Assembly: GCA_946222495.1 (NCBI GenBank) | Contig: CAMICF010000147.1 | Location: 1 to 7,323 of the forward strand | Origin: an uncultured Janibacter sp. | Lineage (GTDB): Bacteria; Actinomycetota; Actinomycetes; Actinomycetales; Dermatophilaceae | DNA length: 7,323 bases | Direction: 5' to 3' | In this document: one piece after another, positions 1-5,332 of the stretch | Layout: every line of letters begins with the position of its first letter | Position numbering within the stretch: position 1 is the first letter of the stretch | Translations under genes and position numbers: made by a program | Notes under the pieces: generated by a model | Database searches by the model: none | Told to the model about the DNA's origin: nothing | What the model saw: the letters and a program-made list of their open reading frames with translations, nothing else

Positions 1-227
1 ACCACGACGACCGCGATCAGCCACCCGAAGAACAGGGCCATGACCACTCCGATGAGCAGACCCGCGGCGCCCAGGGTCTTCTCGCGCGAGGTCAGGTGCA
101 TCCACTGCGGGCCGGTGGAGGTGCGTCGCCGTGACGGGCTCGTGCCCGACGGAGCCGGGGGCCGGAACCCGATGATCGTCAGCAGGATCCCGATGGCGAT
201 CCCGATGCCGATGAGCGCCCCGATCAC
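1..227 (-). CDS. TadB-like membrane protein, type II secretion F family (N-terminal part)
   Basis: This is the N-terminal 75 codons of a gene that runs off the left edge of the window. It starts with GTG at 227, and that start overlaps the TGA of the upstream ATPase gene by 3 nt (GTGA). A GGAGG lies about 6 nt upstream, which supports this start. The visible protein has a hydrophobic segment at residues 2-21, a basic, proline- and serine-rich loop at about 22-50, and a second hydrophobic segment at about 53-75. TadB proteins are inner-membrane platform proteins of Tad pili, and directly following a CpaF ATPase is their usual place. No GspF domain is visible because the protein is cut. The TadB call therefore rests on position and the two early membrane segments; another small membrane protein is possible. 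Confidence 0.62.
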   Translation of the reverse strand, partial: MIGALIGIGIAIGILLTIIGFRPPAPSGTSPSRRRTSTGPQWMHLTSREKTLGAAGLLIGVVMALFFGWLIAVVV

Positions 228-1840
228 GACTGGCCTCCGTCCATCGGGATGAGCAGGTCTAGCGGCTTCTGCCAGGACTGGGTCCCCACTTCCATGTACG
301 CCGGGTCGAATCCGGCACGGCGCAGCTTTGACAGCCACTCCGGGCGCTTGCCGGTGGGCACCGCTCGTCCGTCCGGGCCCGGCCGCCACAGCAGCTCGCG
401 CACGACCGGGTCGACTCCGGTGTCGTTGTTGGGCGACAGCGCCAGGACCTCGGAGACGTGTCGGTGGCGACGGCCGCCGATCTGCCGCTCGTCGACCACG
501 TCGATGTAGACGATGAGGTCGACGGCCTGGGCGATCAGGGTGGAGGCCGTCTCGGGGGTGGTCGAGGTCTCGGCCTTGCGGTAGAGCGACGACATGCGCT
601 CGACGGCGTCGGAGGCGCTGGTGGCATGGATGGTCGACATCGAGCCCTTGCCGGTGGTCATCGCGTCGATGACGATCGCGAACTCCTTGCCGACGGCCTC
701 ACCGACGACGGTGTAGTCGGCGTTCATCTGCAGCGCGTCCTGGAACAGGCTTCCCAGGGTGTGCGCGCCGAGCGGCGTTCCGTCGGGGCCGGGTTCTCCT
801 CCGGGCTGGGCCTCGGCGGGGAAGACCCGCTGGTGACGGTGGGGCAGGTTGTGCAGCCCGAGCTCGAACATGCTCTCGATGGTCGCGATCCGCTTCATCG
901 GGTCCAAGGAGTTGAGCATGGCTCGCAGCAAGGTGGTCTTGCCCGCGCCGGGGGCCCCGCACACGATGATGTTCAGCCCGGCGATGACGGCGGCGGCGAG
1001 GAACTCGCGCAGGCCCTGGTCGACCGCTCCGAGCCGGAGGGATTCGTCGAGGTCGGTGTCGATGTACCGGTGCTTTCGGATGACCAGCGAGGGGCGGGGC
1101 GTCAGCCAGGCGTGAGCAGCCAGACGCGATCCGTCCGGCAGGGCCATGCGCAGCCGCTTGGTGGCGATGGAGAAGTCCTTCTCGCCGCTGGGGCTGAACC
1201 GGGCGAGCTGCTGCAGGTCCCGGATCAGCTCCTCGTCGCTGTCGGCGATCGGTGGGCCCTGCTCGATGCGGCCGTCGGCGAACTCGAGCCAGACGTTGTC
1301 GTGGCCGTAGGCCTCGAGGTTCTCCAGCCCAGGCAGCTCGAGCAGGGGCTCGAAGCGGCCGGCGCCGAAGATGGCGTTGTGCACCGCGGTGGCCAGGGCC
1401 CGTCGCTCGGCGACCTTCGGGGCCTGCCCGCCGCGGTGCAGGCTCTCGTTGACCAGGTCGGTGAGGTGGCTGTCGATCAGGCCGGTGATGGTCTCCTCGT
1501 CCTGATCGAGGGTGATCGGCCGGGCCATCCGGTGCTCGTCGCCGGACTGGAAGGCCTCGATGACCCGCTGACGCACCTCGTGCACGATCGTGTAGTCGAC
1601 CATGCTGGCCGCCGGGCGGGAGGACTGCTCGCTGGTCGGGTCGTTGTCGTCGACACGTGATGCTGCCGACTCCTCGAACACGGGCTGCTCGTGCGCCGGC
1701 TCGTGGCTGTGCGACATGGGCGGGGCAGAGCGGGAGAGCCGGCCAGCCAGTGCTCGGGCGTGAGGCCGCGGTCCCTGCTCGACCGCGGTCTCGGTGCTGG
1801 CTGGCTGGGTGAACAGGGGCAGATCGGCGGGGTCGTTCAT
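224..1840 (-). CDS. CpaF/TadA-like type II/IV secretion ATPase
   Basis: This 538-residue protein belongs to the VirB11/PulE secretion ATPase superfamily, most like CpaF/TadA. Such proteins form cytoplasmic hexamers that power assembly of Tad pili or related secretion systems. Residues 1-80 are a low-complexity Pro/Ser/His-rich extension. A CpaF-like N-terminal domain covers about 83-270. The Walker A motif GAPGAGKTT is at 295-303 with catalytic Lys301. An acidic box (TIESMFELGL) is at 320-329, a Walker B region (YTVVGEAVGKE) at 376-386 and a His box (STIHA) at 402-406. The usual GEVRG after Walker B reads GEAVG here, so the common Arg is Val. The ATG at 1840 overlaps the upstream stop by 4 nt (ATGA), with AGGAG about 8 nt before it. 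Translational coupling is likely. The family call is firm; whether it serves a pilus, conjugation or secretion is not shown. Confidence 0.93.
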   Translation of the reverse strand: MNDPADLPLFTQPASTETAVEQGPRPHARALAGRLSRSAPPMSHSHEPAHEQPVFEESAASRVDDNDPTSEQSSRPAASMVDYTIVHEVRQRVIEAFQSGDEHRMARPITLDQDEETITGLIDSHLTDLVNESLHRGGQAPKVAERRALATAVHNAIFGAGRFEPLLELPGLENLEAYGHDNVWLEFADGRIEQGPPIADSDEELIRDLQQLARFSPSGEKDFSIATKRLRMALPDGSRLAAHAWLTPRPSLVIRKHRYIDTDLDESLRLGAVDQGLREFLAAAVIAGLNIIVCGAPGAGKTTLLRAMLNSLDPMKRIATIESMFELGLHNLPHRHQRVFPAEAQPGGEPGPDGTPLGAHTLGSLFQDALQMNADYTVVGEAVGKEFAIVIDAMTTGKGSMSTIHATSASDAVERMSSLYRKAETSTTPETASTLIAQAVDLIVYIDVVDERQIGGRRHRHVSEVLALSPNNDTGVDPVVRELLWRPGPDGRAVPTGKRPEWLSKLRRAGFDPAYMEVGTQSWQKPLDLLIPMDGGQS

Positions 1841-2655
1841 CGGTGGTTCTCCTGTCCGGTCTGGAGCAGCTCGTCGGCCTGCTCGGCGTGGGTGCGGGAG
1901 GCGGCGATCAGGGCGCTCACGGCCCGCACGTACCCGCTGTGCTCGTGGCGGCGTGGACGAGGCGCCGAGTAGTGGTAGACGGCGGCGTGACGGGTCGAGC
2001 GCGGGATGCTGCCCACCGTGGGGGTCTGCGTGAGCTGGCTCAGGGACTTCGACAGGTCCGCCTGGGAGAAGGGGCGCAGAGCAACGGCCTTCTCGTCGTC
2101 GCCGATGACGGGGGTGACCCCCAGCCGTCGGGCTCGACCGTGAGAGGCCAGCCGCTCGCGCAGCACCGGGAGGTGCTGACGTAGGACCGAGACCGCGGGA
2201 AGAGTCGTGTCCGTCATGACCAAGACGGTGTCGGCCACGTCAAGCAGCGCGGTGGCCGCCCGGGGCTGGCCGTAGCGACCGAGGTCGATGACGACGTCGT
2301 AGCCGTTCTCGCTGAGCTGGGCCAGAGCGGTGGCGATGTCGACCCAGTAGGGCTGGACGGAGGCGGCCTGCACCGGTGAGGAGATCGCCGGCAGGAGCCA
2401 GCGCTCCTCGGTCTCGGGCAGGGGCAGGGCGATGCGCAGGATGGCCTGGGCGTAGTCCTCGGGGGCCTCGGCCGCGACGGAGAGCACCGAGGCGTCGTGG
2501 GCATGGCGCCCGCGCCACACCCCGGCCAGGATCGGTGATCCGCCGGTCGTGTCGGCCTCGACGATCAGGGTGCGGCGCTCGTTGGTGTAGGCCCAGGCCA
2601 CCGCGGTGGTGCTCACCCCGGGCGAGGCGCTGATGGAGGTCAGTGCGGTGATCAT
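1837..2655 (-). CDS. MinD/CpaE (TadZ)-like P-loop protein with degenerate Walker A
   Basis: This 272-residue protein has the fold pattern of ParA/MinD ATPases. The N-terminal strand is followed by a P-loop-like SASPGVSTT at 9-17, then an A'-like IVEADTTGG at 31-39 and a Walker B-like YDVVIDLG at 119-126. Both lysines of the deviant Walker A (KGGxGKTT) are missing: Ala10 and Ser15 occupy those places. It may therefore bind nucleotide weakly or not at all. Its place between a SAF-domain protein and a CpaF ATPase fits the CpaE/TadZ role, which is polar placement of the secretion machine, rather than DNA partition. This window has a separate, better-conserved ParA. The ATG at 2655 follows the upstream TGA by 3 nt with no strong ribosome binding site, which suggests coupled translation. 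The C-terminal 60 residues are basic and then acidic. Confidence 0.8.
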   Translation of the reverse strand: MITALTSISASPGVSTTAVAWAYTNERRTLIVEADTTGGSPILAGVWRGRHAHDASVLSVAAEAPEDYAQAILRIALPLPETEERWLLPAISSPVQAASVQPYWVDIATALAQLSENGYDVVIDLGRYGQPRAATALLDVADTVLVMTDTTLPAVSVLRQHLPVLRERLASHGRARRLGVTPVIGDDEKAVALRPFSQADLSKSLSQLTQTPTVGSIPRSTRHAAVYHYSAPRPRRHEHSGYVRAVSALIAASRTHAEQADELLQTGQENHR

Positions 2656-2658
2656 GGG

Positions 2659-3363
2659 TCAGCGGCCGTTCACGGTGGTGTTGACCAGGATGCTGACCCG
2701 TCCGGTGCCCGCGGCGGCGGCGAGCTCTGTGGCCGCCTTGTCGGACAGTGCCAGGTCGACCGTGCGGGTCTGGTCGTCGGCGGGAGAGCCGACGGAGACC
2801 ACGGTGGCCGCCCAGGTGGTGCCGGGCGCGATCGCGCTCTTGGGCGCCTCGCTCCCCTGTCCCGAGCCGTCGCCGCCGTCTCCGGCCTGGCCATAGGTGA
2901 CCACCACGGTGACCTTGTCGCCCGAGCTCAGGCCGATGGCGGGCATCTGGGAGGGCTTGACCCCCACGGCGGCGATGCTCTGCCCCTCCTCAGGGGTGAT
3001 CTTGGAGACCAAGGTGTCGGGGCTGATGATCGTGCCGGCCGGGACGTCACCGATCGGGTACTGACCCGGGATCCCGCCGAGCTGGATCGAGTCGATGGTC
3101 TGGGCCTCGGTACCGCCGGTGATCTGGGTGGTACCGAGCTGGTCTGCGGTGATCGGCTGGCCAGCGGTCAGGGGCTTCACAGCGACGACCACGGTCTGCG
3201 GGGTCGTGCCCTGGGTGGCCAGCCACCACCCGGCCAGTCCGAAGACGGCCACCAGGGCGACGCCCAGGCCGATCAGCGAGCGTCTGGGGCGCTGCCGGAC
3301 GGTGGGGGTGACATCGGCGCTGCGCTCTGCCCGGGTGGCGGGCTGGGTCGATGGGGTGGTCAT
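2659..3363 (-). CDS. SAF-domain membrane protein (CpaB/RcpC-like)
   Basis: This 234-residue protein has a basic cytoplasmic N-terminus (RQRPRR at about 23-28), one membrane segment at 29-49 and an extracytoplasmic remainder. Residues about 57-122 match the SAF pattern (TVVVAVKPLTAGQPITADQL, then IGDVPAGTIISPDTL). A Gly/Ser/Asp-rich insert lies at about 160-175. SAF proteins of the CpaB/RcpC type are envelope components of Tad pili. In actinobacterial gene clusters they often precede a MinD-like protein and a CpaF ATPase, as here. The ATG at 3363 has AGGAG about 9 nt upstream and follows the previous stop by 3 nt. With 234 residues it is on the short side for CpaB. The SAF assignment is good; the exact role is inferred from the neighbours. 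Confidence 0.85.
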   Translation of the reverse strand: MTTPSTQPATRAERSADVTPTVRQRPRRSLIGLGVALVAVFGLAGWWLATQGTTPQTVVVAVKPLTAGQPITADQLGTTQITGGTEAQTIDSIQLGGIPGQYPIGDVPAGTIISPDTLVSKITPEEGQSIAAVGVKPSQMPAIGLSSGDKVTVVVTYGQAGDGGDGSGQGSEAPKSAIAPGTTWAATVVSVGSPADDQTRTVDLALSDKAATELAAAAGTGRVSILVNTTVNGR

Positions 3364-3366
3364 GGG

Positions 3367-3801
3367 TCACGACTCCTTGCGTGAGGTCTGGGTGGTCTCG
3401 AGGGCGATCTCGAAGGCGGCGATCACGATCGCGGTCCGGCTGACCTTCATCGTGTGCAGATCGGGGTCGCCGGCGACGAGCTGCTGCACGGCGGCGTGGG
3501 TGCGGTCGATGGCTACCAGTTCCTCGGGCCACAGCCGCGGGGTCAGCGGGACGGTGGGTGTGGCTGTGCGCCGTCCCGCTCCCCCCCGACCGCGGCGCTG
3601 AGCGCGGTTCGCGCGCTTGTCGCGCAGGTGTCGCAGCGTGCGCTGCTCCACCAGGTGCTGGTTGTCCTCGCACGCCCACCAGGCCAGCTGACCGTAGGAG
3701 GGACGCTCGGGGTGGGTGGTGGTCAGGTCGAAGATCGCGTCGCGCAGGGTGGCAGGGATGCGGCAGGAGACGGTCTTGATGCCGTCGTCGTCGTTCTCCA
3801 C
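3367..3801 (-). CDS. Small possible ribbon-helix-helix DNA-binding protein
   Basis: This 144-residue protein has no firm family. I start it at GTG 3801 because AGGAG lies 6 nt upstream. The reading frame stays open far upstream, to 4152, but that extension runs through the non-coding repeats. Residues 9-50 look like a ribbon-helix-helix unit: a short strand KTVSCRI, then a helix and a second helix (YGQLAWWACEDNQ). Residues 60-80 are very rich in Arg. The C-terminal part (about 90-136) again has a helix ending in SRTAIVIAAFEIALE. It is the first gene of the SAF/MinD/CpaF operon and its stop is 3 nt from the SAF gene. It could be the operon's own regulator, acting on the repeats upstream. That is inference from position; a nucleoid-type or accessory protein is also possible. 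Confidence 0.62.
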   Translation of the reverse strand: MENDDDGIKTVSCRIPATLRDAIFDLTTTHPERPSYGQLAWWACEDNQHLVEQRTLRHLRDKRANRAQRRGRGGAGRRTATPTVPLTPRLWPEELVAIDRTHAAVQQLVAGDPDLHTMKVSRTAIVIAAFEIALETTQTSRKES

Positions 3802-3836
3802 TTGGTCTCCTCTCCCAGACGTGGAGCTCCTGCCCT

Positions 3837-3866
3837 CGTACAGCGGAAATGTATGAGGGCTGTCAA
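3837..3866 (-). promoter_or_regulatory. Putative promoter of the secretion operon
   Basis: On the minus strand a perfect -35 hexamer TTGACA (3866-3861) is followed after 17 nt by CTGTAC (3843-3838), or after 18 nt by TGTACG. The -10 is poor. The -35, the spacing and the short leader (about 30 nt) to the GTG at 3801 support it. The -10 lies inside a diverged copy of the 17-bp repeat, so a protein bound to that repeat would control this promoter. Confidence 0.45.
3838..3854 (+). repeat. 17-bp repeat, diverged copy (GTACAGCGGAAATGTAT)
   Basis: It matches 13 of 17 positions of the best copy at 3928-3944 and is written here in the same orientation. It overlaps the putative -10 of the secretion operon, which makes it a candidate operator. 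Confidence 0.5.
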
Positions 3867-3888
3867 AGTGTCTGCGCACTCCACCTTC

Positions 3889-3905
3889 GTATGCCGCATA
3901 TGTGT
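3889..3905 (+). repeat. 17-bp repeat, weak copy (GTATGCCGCATATGTGT)
   Basis: It matches 11 of 17 positions of the copy at 3928-3944. The two ends (GTAT and TGTGT) are kept while the middle has drifted. It is weak alone and listed because it lies in series with the better copies. Confidence 0.35.
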
Positions 3906-3927
3906 GCCCTCGGCGTGTGCCACGGAT

Positions 3928-3944
3928 GTATAGCGGCAGTGTGT
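3928..3944 (+). repeat. 17-bp repeat, reference copy (GTATAGCGGCAGTGTGT)
   Basis: On the minus strand it reads ACACACTGCCGCTATAC. The TATAC could be a -10 element, but no convincing -35 lies 16-18 nt upstream. A ParB-type palindrome starts 25 bp after the start of this copy (3953). The repeat may bind a regulator or be a promoter remnant. Confidence 0.65.
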
Positions 3945-3952
3945 GATGGGAG

Positions 3953-3967
3953 ATTTCGCCGCGAAAT
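3953..3967 (+). promoter_or_regulatory. ParB/KorB-type palindrome, copy 1
   Basis: ATTTCGCCGCGAAAT is a perfect inverted repeat with 7-bp arms and one central base. It contains the core TTTCGCSGCGAAA. In length and layout the core equals the KorB operator of RK2 (TTTAGCSGCTAAA), changed at one symmetric pair. I infer a binding site for the ParB encoded at 5333-6751. Confidence 0.78.
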
Positions 3968-4060
3968 GTCGTGGCGGAGATCGGGGCCACTCCCCTACCC
4001 CGGCGGGGGCGCGAGCCGTCATGCCATGCCCCCCCGACCCGATGAGACCCCCGGGTGGTA

Positions 4061-4113
4061 GCCGACCGGCTCCGTGCCGCAGTCGCCCAAGCCGACCGGG
4101 TCGTGGCCGCAGT
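4061..4113 (+). repeat. Imperfect 23-bp direct repeat, two copies
   Basis: The copies at 4061-4083 and 4091-4113 both begin GCCGACCGG and end GCCGCAGT. They match at 19 of 23 positions and start 30 bp apart. The second copy runs directly into the 17-bp repeat at 4115. It may be a trace of local duplication; no function is visible. Confidence 0.55.
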
Positions 4114-4114
4114 T

Positions 4115-4131
4115 GTATAGCGGCAGCGTGT
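4115..4131 (+). repeat. 17-bp repeat (GTATAGCGGCAGCGTGT)
   Basis: It matches 16 of 17 positions of the copy at 3928-3944. The next ParB-type palindrome (ATTTCGCG...) starts 39 bp after the start of this copy, the same distance as for the copy at 4224. Confidence 0.65.
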
Positions 4132-4154
4132 TCCGACACCGTGTGGCGGCAAGA

Positions 4155-4167
4155 TTTCGCGGCGAAA
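4155..4167 (+). promoter_or_regulatory. ParB/KorB-type palindrome, copy 2
   Basis: TTTCGCGGCGAAA is a perfect 13-bp site with G in the centre. The flanks (A before, CTTC after) follow the pattern shared by all five copies on the plus strand: A before, then a pyrimidine, G or T, and T after. Confidence 0.78.
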
Positions 4168-4223
4168 CTTCGTGGAGGTCAGATCCCCTACGGAGCGCTG
4201 ACCTGAGGCGCCGGGACAAATTT

Positions 4224-4240
4224 GTATAGCACCCGTGTGT
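4224..4240 (+). repeat. 17-bp repeat (GTATAGCACCCGTGTGT)
   Basis: It matches 14 of 17 positions of the copy at 3928-3944. It begins 39 bp before the A of the palindrome at 4263, the same module spacing as 4115/4154. Confidence 0.6.
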
Positions 4241-4262
4241 GGCGGTGATGTGCAGTGGAAAA

Positions 4263-4277
4263 ATTTCGCGACGAAAT
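4263..4277 (+). promoter_or_regulatory. ParB/KorB-type palindrome, copy 3 (one mismatch)
   Basis: ATTTCGCGACGAAAT has one broken pair next to the centre (A instead of G) and is otherwise identical to the consensus. On the minus strand it is followed by extra T residues and could be misread as a weak terminator hairpin. Membership in the five-site series is the better explanation. Confidence 0.7.
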
Positions 4278-4294
4278 GTGCTGGATGGCCTCCA

Positions 4295-4324
4295 GGCTCG
4301 CCGGGGACATGCGACCGACGAGCC
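4295..4324 (-). terminator. Hairpin after the RHH gene, candidate terminator
   Basis: In the minus-strand transcript GGCTCGTCGG (4324-4315) pairs with CCGGCGAGCC (4304-4295). This gives a 10-bp stem with one G-U pair and a 10-nt loop. It starts about 15 nt after the stop codon at 4340. The wobble pair would be an A-C mismatch in the other strand's RNA, so the hairpin fits transcription of the partition operon. There is no U tract, which is common for actinobacterial terminators. Confidence 0.5.
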
Positions 4325-4339
4325 CGTGGCCCGGGGCGG

Positions 4340-4564
4340 CTATCCCCCGATCCGGCGGCCGCGCATCAGTGGTTCCGCGGCGGCTGGGAAGGGCTTGCCG
4401 TGGTTGTGCTGCCGCTCGAGGTCCTCGACGTGGCTTCGCAGCGCGTCCTCGACGAGCTGGGCCAGGGTGTAGCGCCGGTTCGTGCTCTGCATGGCGGCTG
4501 CGGCCGCGCGGACCCGGTCGATGAGGTCCTCGTCGATCTTGGCGGCGAAGGCCTTGCGGTGCAT
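4340..4564 (-). CDS. Small ribbon-helix-helix protein of the partition operon (ParG/CopG-like)
   Basis: This 74-residue protein shows the ribbon-helix-helix pattern. A strand (KAFAAKI, 4-10) is followed by helix 1 (DEDLIDRVRAAAAAMQ, 11-26) and helix 2 (TLAQLVEDALRSHVEDLER, 33-51), and a basic tail ends in RGRRIGG. Small proteins of this kind act as centromere-binding partners of ParA in type Ib partition systems, or as repressors of their own operon. The ATG overlaps the last base of the parA stop (TGATG), so translation is probably coupled. The only ribosome binding signal is a G-rich run about 7 nt upstream. A complete HTH-type ParB is already encoded in the same operon. The RHH protein may therefore be an accessory regulator instead of the main centromere binder. 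Confidence 0.75.
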   Translation of the reverse strand: MHRKAFAAKIDEDLIDRVRAAAAAMQSTNRRYTLAQLVEDALRSHVEDLERQHNHGKPFPAAAEPLMRGRRIGG

Positions 4565-5331
4565 CAGAACACCCCCCGCGCGATGAGGTGGGCCAGGACG
4601 GCGCGGTAGTCCTCGGTGATGGGGTCTGAGGGGGCGAAGTATGGCAACGGCTCGCCGAAGGAGTAGGCGCTGACCGCGGTGACGGACTGGCGTACCGGCG
4701 GTGAGACGAGCTCGCCGTACTCGGCGCGCAGGACGGCCATGGCATCGGAGTAGGCGCGCCCGCGGTTGGCTGCCGGCACCGAGCACGGGATGATCCCGCC
4801 GAGCTCGAGGTCGGGGTTGTAGGCGTCGGCCACCTCGCGCACGGTCGCCTCGATCCGCGGAAGGCCCTGCAGCTCCTTGCTACTGGGCAGGGTCACCGAG
4901 ACCAGCCACCGTGCGGCGATGAGCGCCGACAGCGGCCAGAAGTCGGTGGCGCCGGCCTGGCAGTCGAGGATGACCACGTCGTGGTCGGCCTTGGCCAGGG
5001 CCTGCCGTAGCTGCATCTCCTTGCCAATCTTCTTGGCGAGGGTGAGCTCGTCGACCTTGATGGTCTCGCTAGAGGGCACGAGGTCCAGGCCCTCGTACTC
5101 GGTGGCGACGGTGGCCTGCTCGAGGGTGCTCTCACGCAGCAGCACCGACCCGATGGTGAGGCCGTTGTGACCGGGCTCGATACCCAGCGAGCAGGTCGCA
5201 TTGGCCTGCTTGTCGAGGTCGACGAGCAGGGTCCGCTTGCCGGCCTGGCCCAGCAGGGTTGCCAGGGTCACCGCCGAGGTGGTCTTGCCGGCCGAGCCGG
5301 CGTCGTTGGCGAAGGCGACGATCGTCGTCAT
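4564..5331 (-). CDS. parA: ParA partition ATPase
   Basis: This 255-residue protein is a ParA-family ATPase without an N-terminal helix-turn-helix domain, so it resembles type Ib or chromosomal ParA. The Walker A motif AGSAGKTT is at 11-18 with catalytic Lys16. The A' motif VDLDKQANAT is at 37-46 and Walker B VVILDCQAG at 119-127. The signature lysine that begins the deviant Walker A in most ParA proteins (KGGxGKTT) is Ala11 here. ParA drives plasmid or chromosome segregation by forming a gradient on the nucleoid, and its ATPase is stimulated by the ParB partner. The ATG lies 1 nt after the parB stop, with AGGAGG about 9 nt upstream, inside the last codons of parB. The gene order parB-parA is the reverse of the common one. 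Confidence 0.92.
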   Translation of the reverse strand: MTTIVAFANDAGSAGKTTSAVTLATLLGQAGKRTLLVDLDKQANATCSLGIEPGHNGLTIGSVLLRESTLEQATVATEYEGLDLVPSSETIKVDELTLAKKIGKEMQLRQALAKADHDVVILDCQAGATDFWPLSALIAARWLVSVTLPSSKELQGLPRIEATVREVADAYNPDLELGGIIPCSVPAANRGRAYSDAMAVLRAEYGELVSPPVRQSVTAVSAYSFGEPLPYFAPSDPITEDYRAVLAHLIARGVF

Positions 5332-5332
5332 C

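Larger units (their letters stand above)
3802..4339. other. 538-bp non-coding control region between the partition and secretion operons
   Basis: No reading frame here has a supported start or family pattern. The open frames that cross it translate the repeats themselves; LPLY-like strings recur in several frames. It holds three ParB-type palindromes, three good and two weak 17-bp repeats, a tandem 23-bp repeat, a hairpin after the RHH gene and a TTGACA-type promoter at its downstream end. Compared with its neighbours it is locally AT-richer around the palindromes. It is the best candidate in the window for a centromere and multi-operator region. Confidence 0.75.

Noticed and set aside
458..1660. 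A 400-codon open frame on the plus strand opposite the CpaF-like gene
   Set aside because: It is antisense to a gene with clear Walker motifs; its translation is Gly/Val/Asp/Leu-rich low complexity typical of an opposite-strand frame in GC-rich coding DNA.
3802..4152. N-terminal extension of the 144-aa protein to an ATG at 4152 (261 aa)
   Set aside because: The extension translates the palindromes and 17-bp repeats and lacks a ribosome binding site; the GTG at 3801 has AGGAG at proper spacing.
4019..4219. Small minus-strand reading frame of 66 aa between the operons
   Set aside because: Its sequence is a translation of one ParB palindrome and one 17-bp repeat, with no supported start or family pattern.
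4259..4277. Palindrome followed by T residues as an intrinsic terminator of the partition operon
   Set aside because: The stem is only six A/T-rich pairs with a tight loop, and the site clearly belongs to the series of five palindromes; the 10-bp hairpin at 4295-4324 is the better terminator candidate.
3802..4339. CRISPR array
   Set aside because: The repeats are short (13-17 bp), irregularly spaced and diverged, and the spacers are unequal; no cas gene is present.
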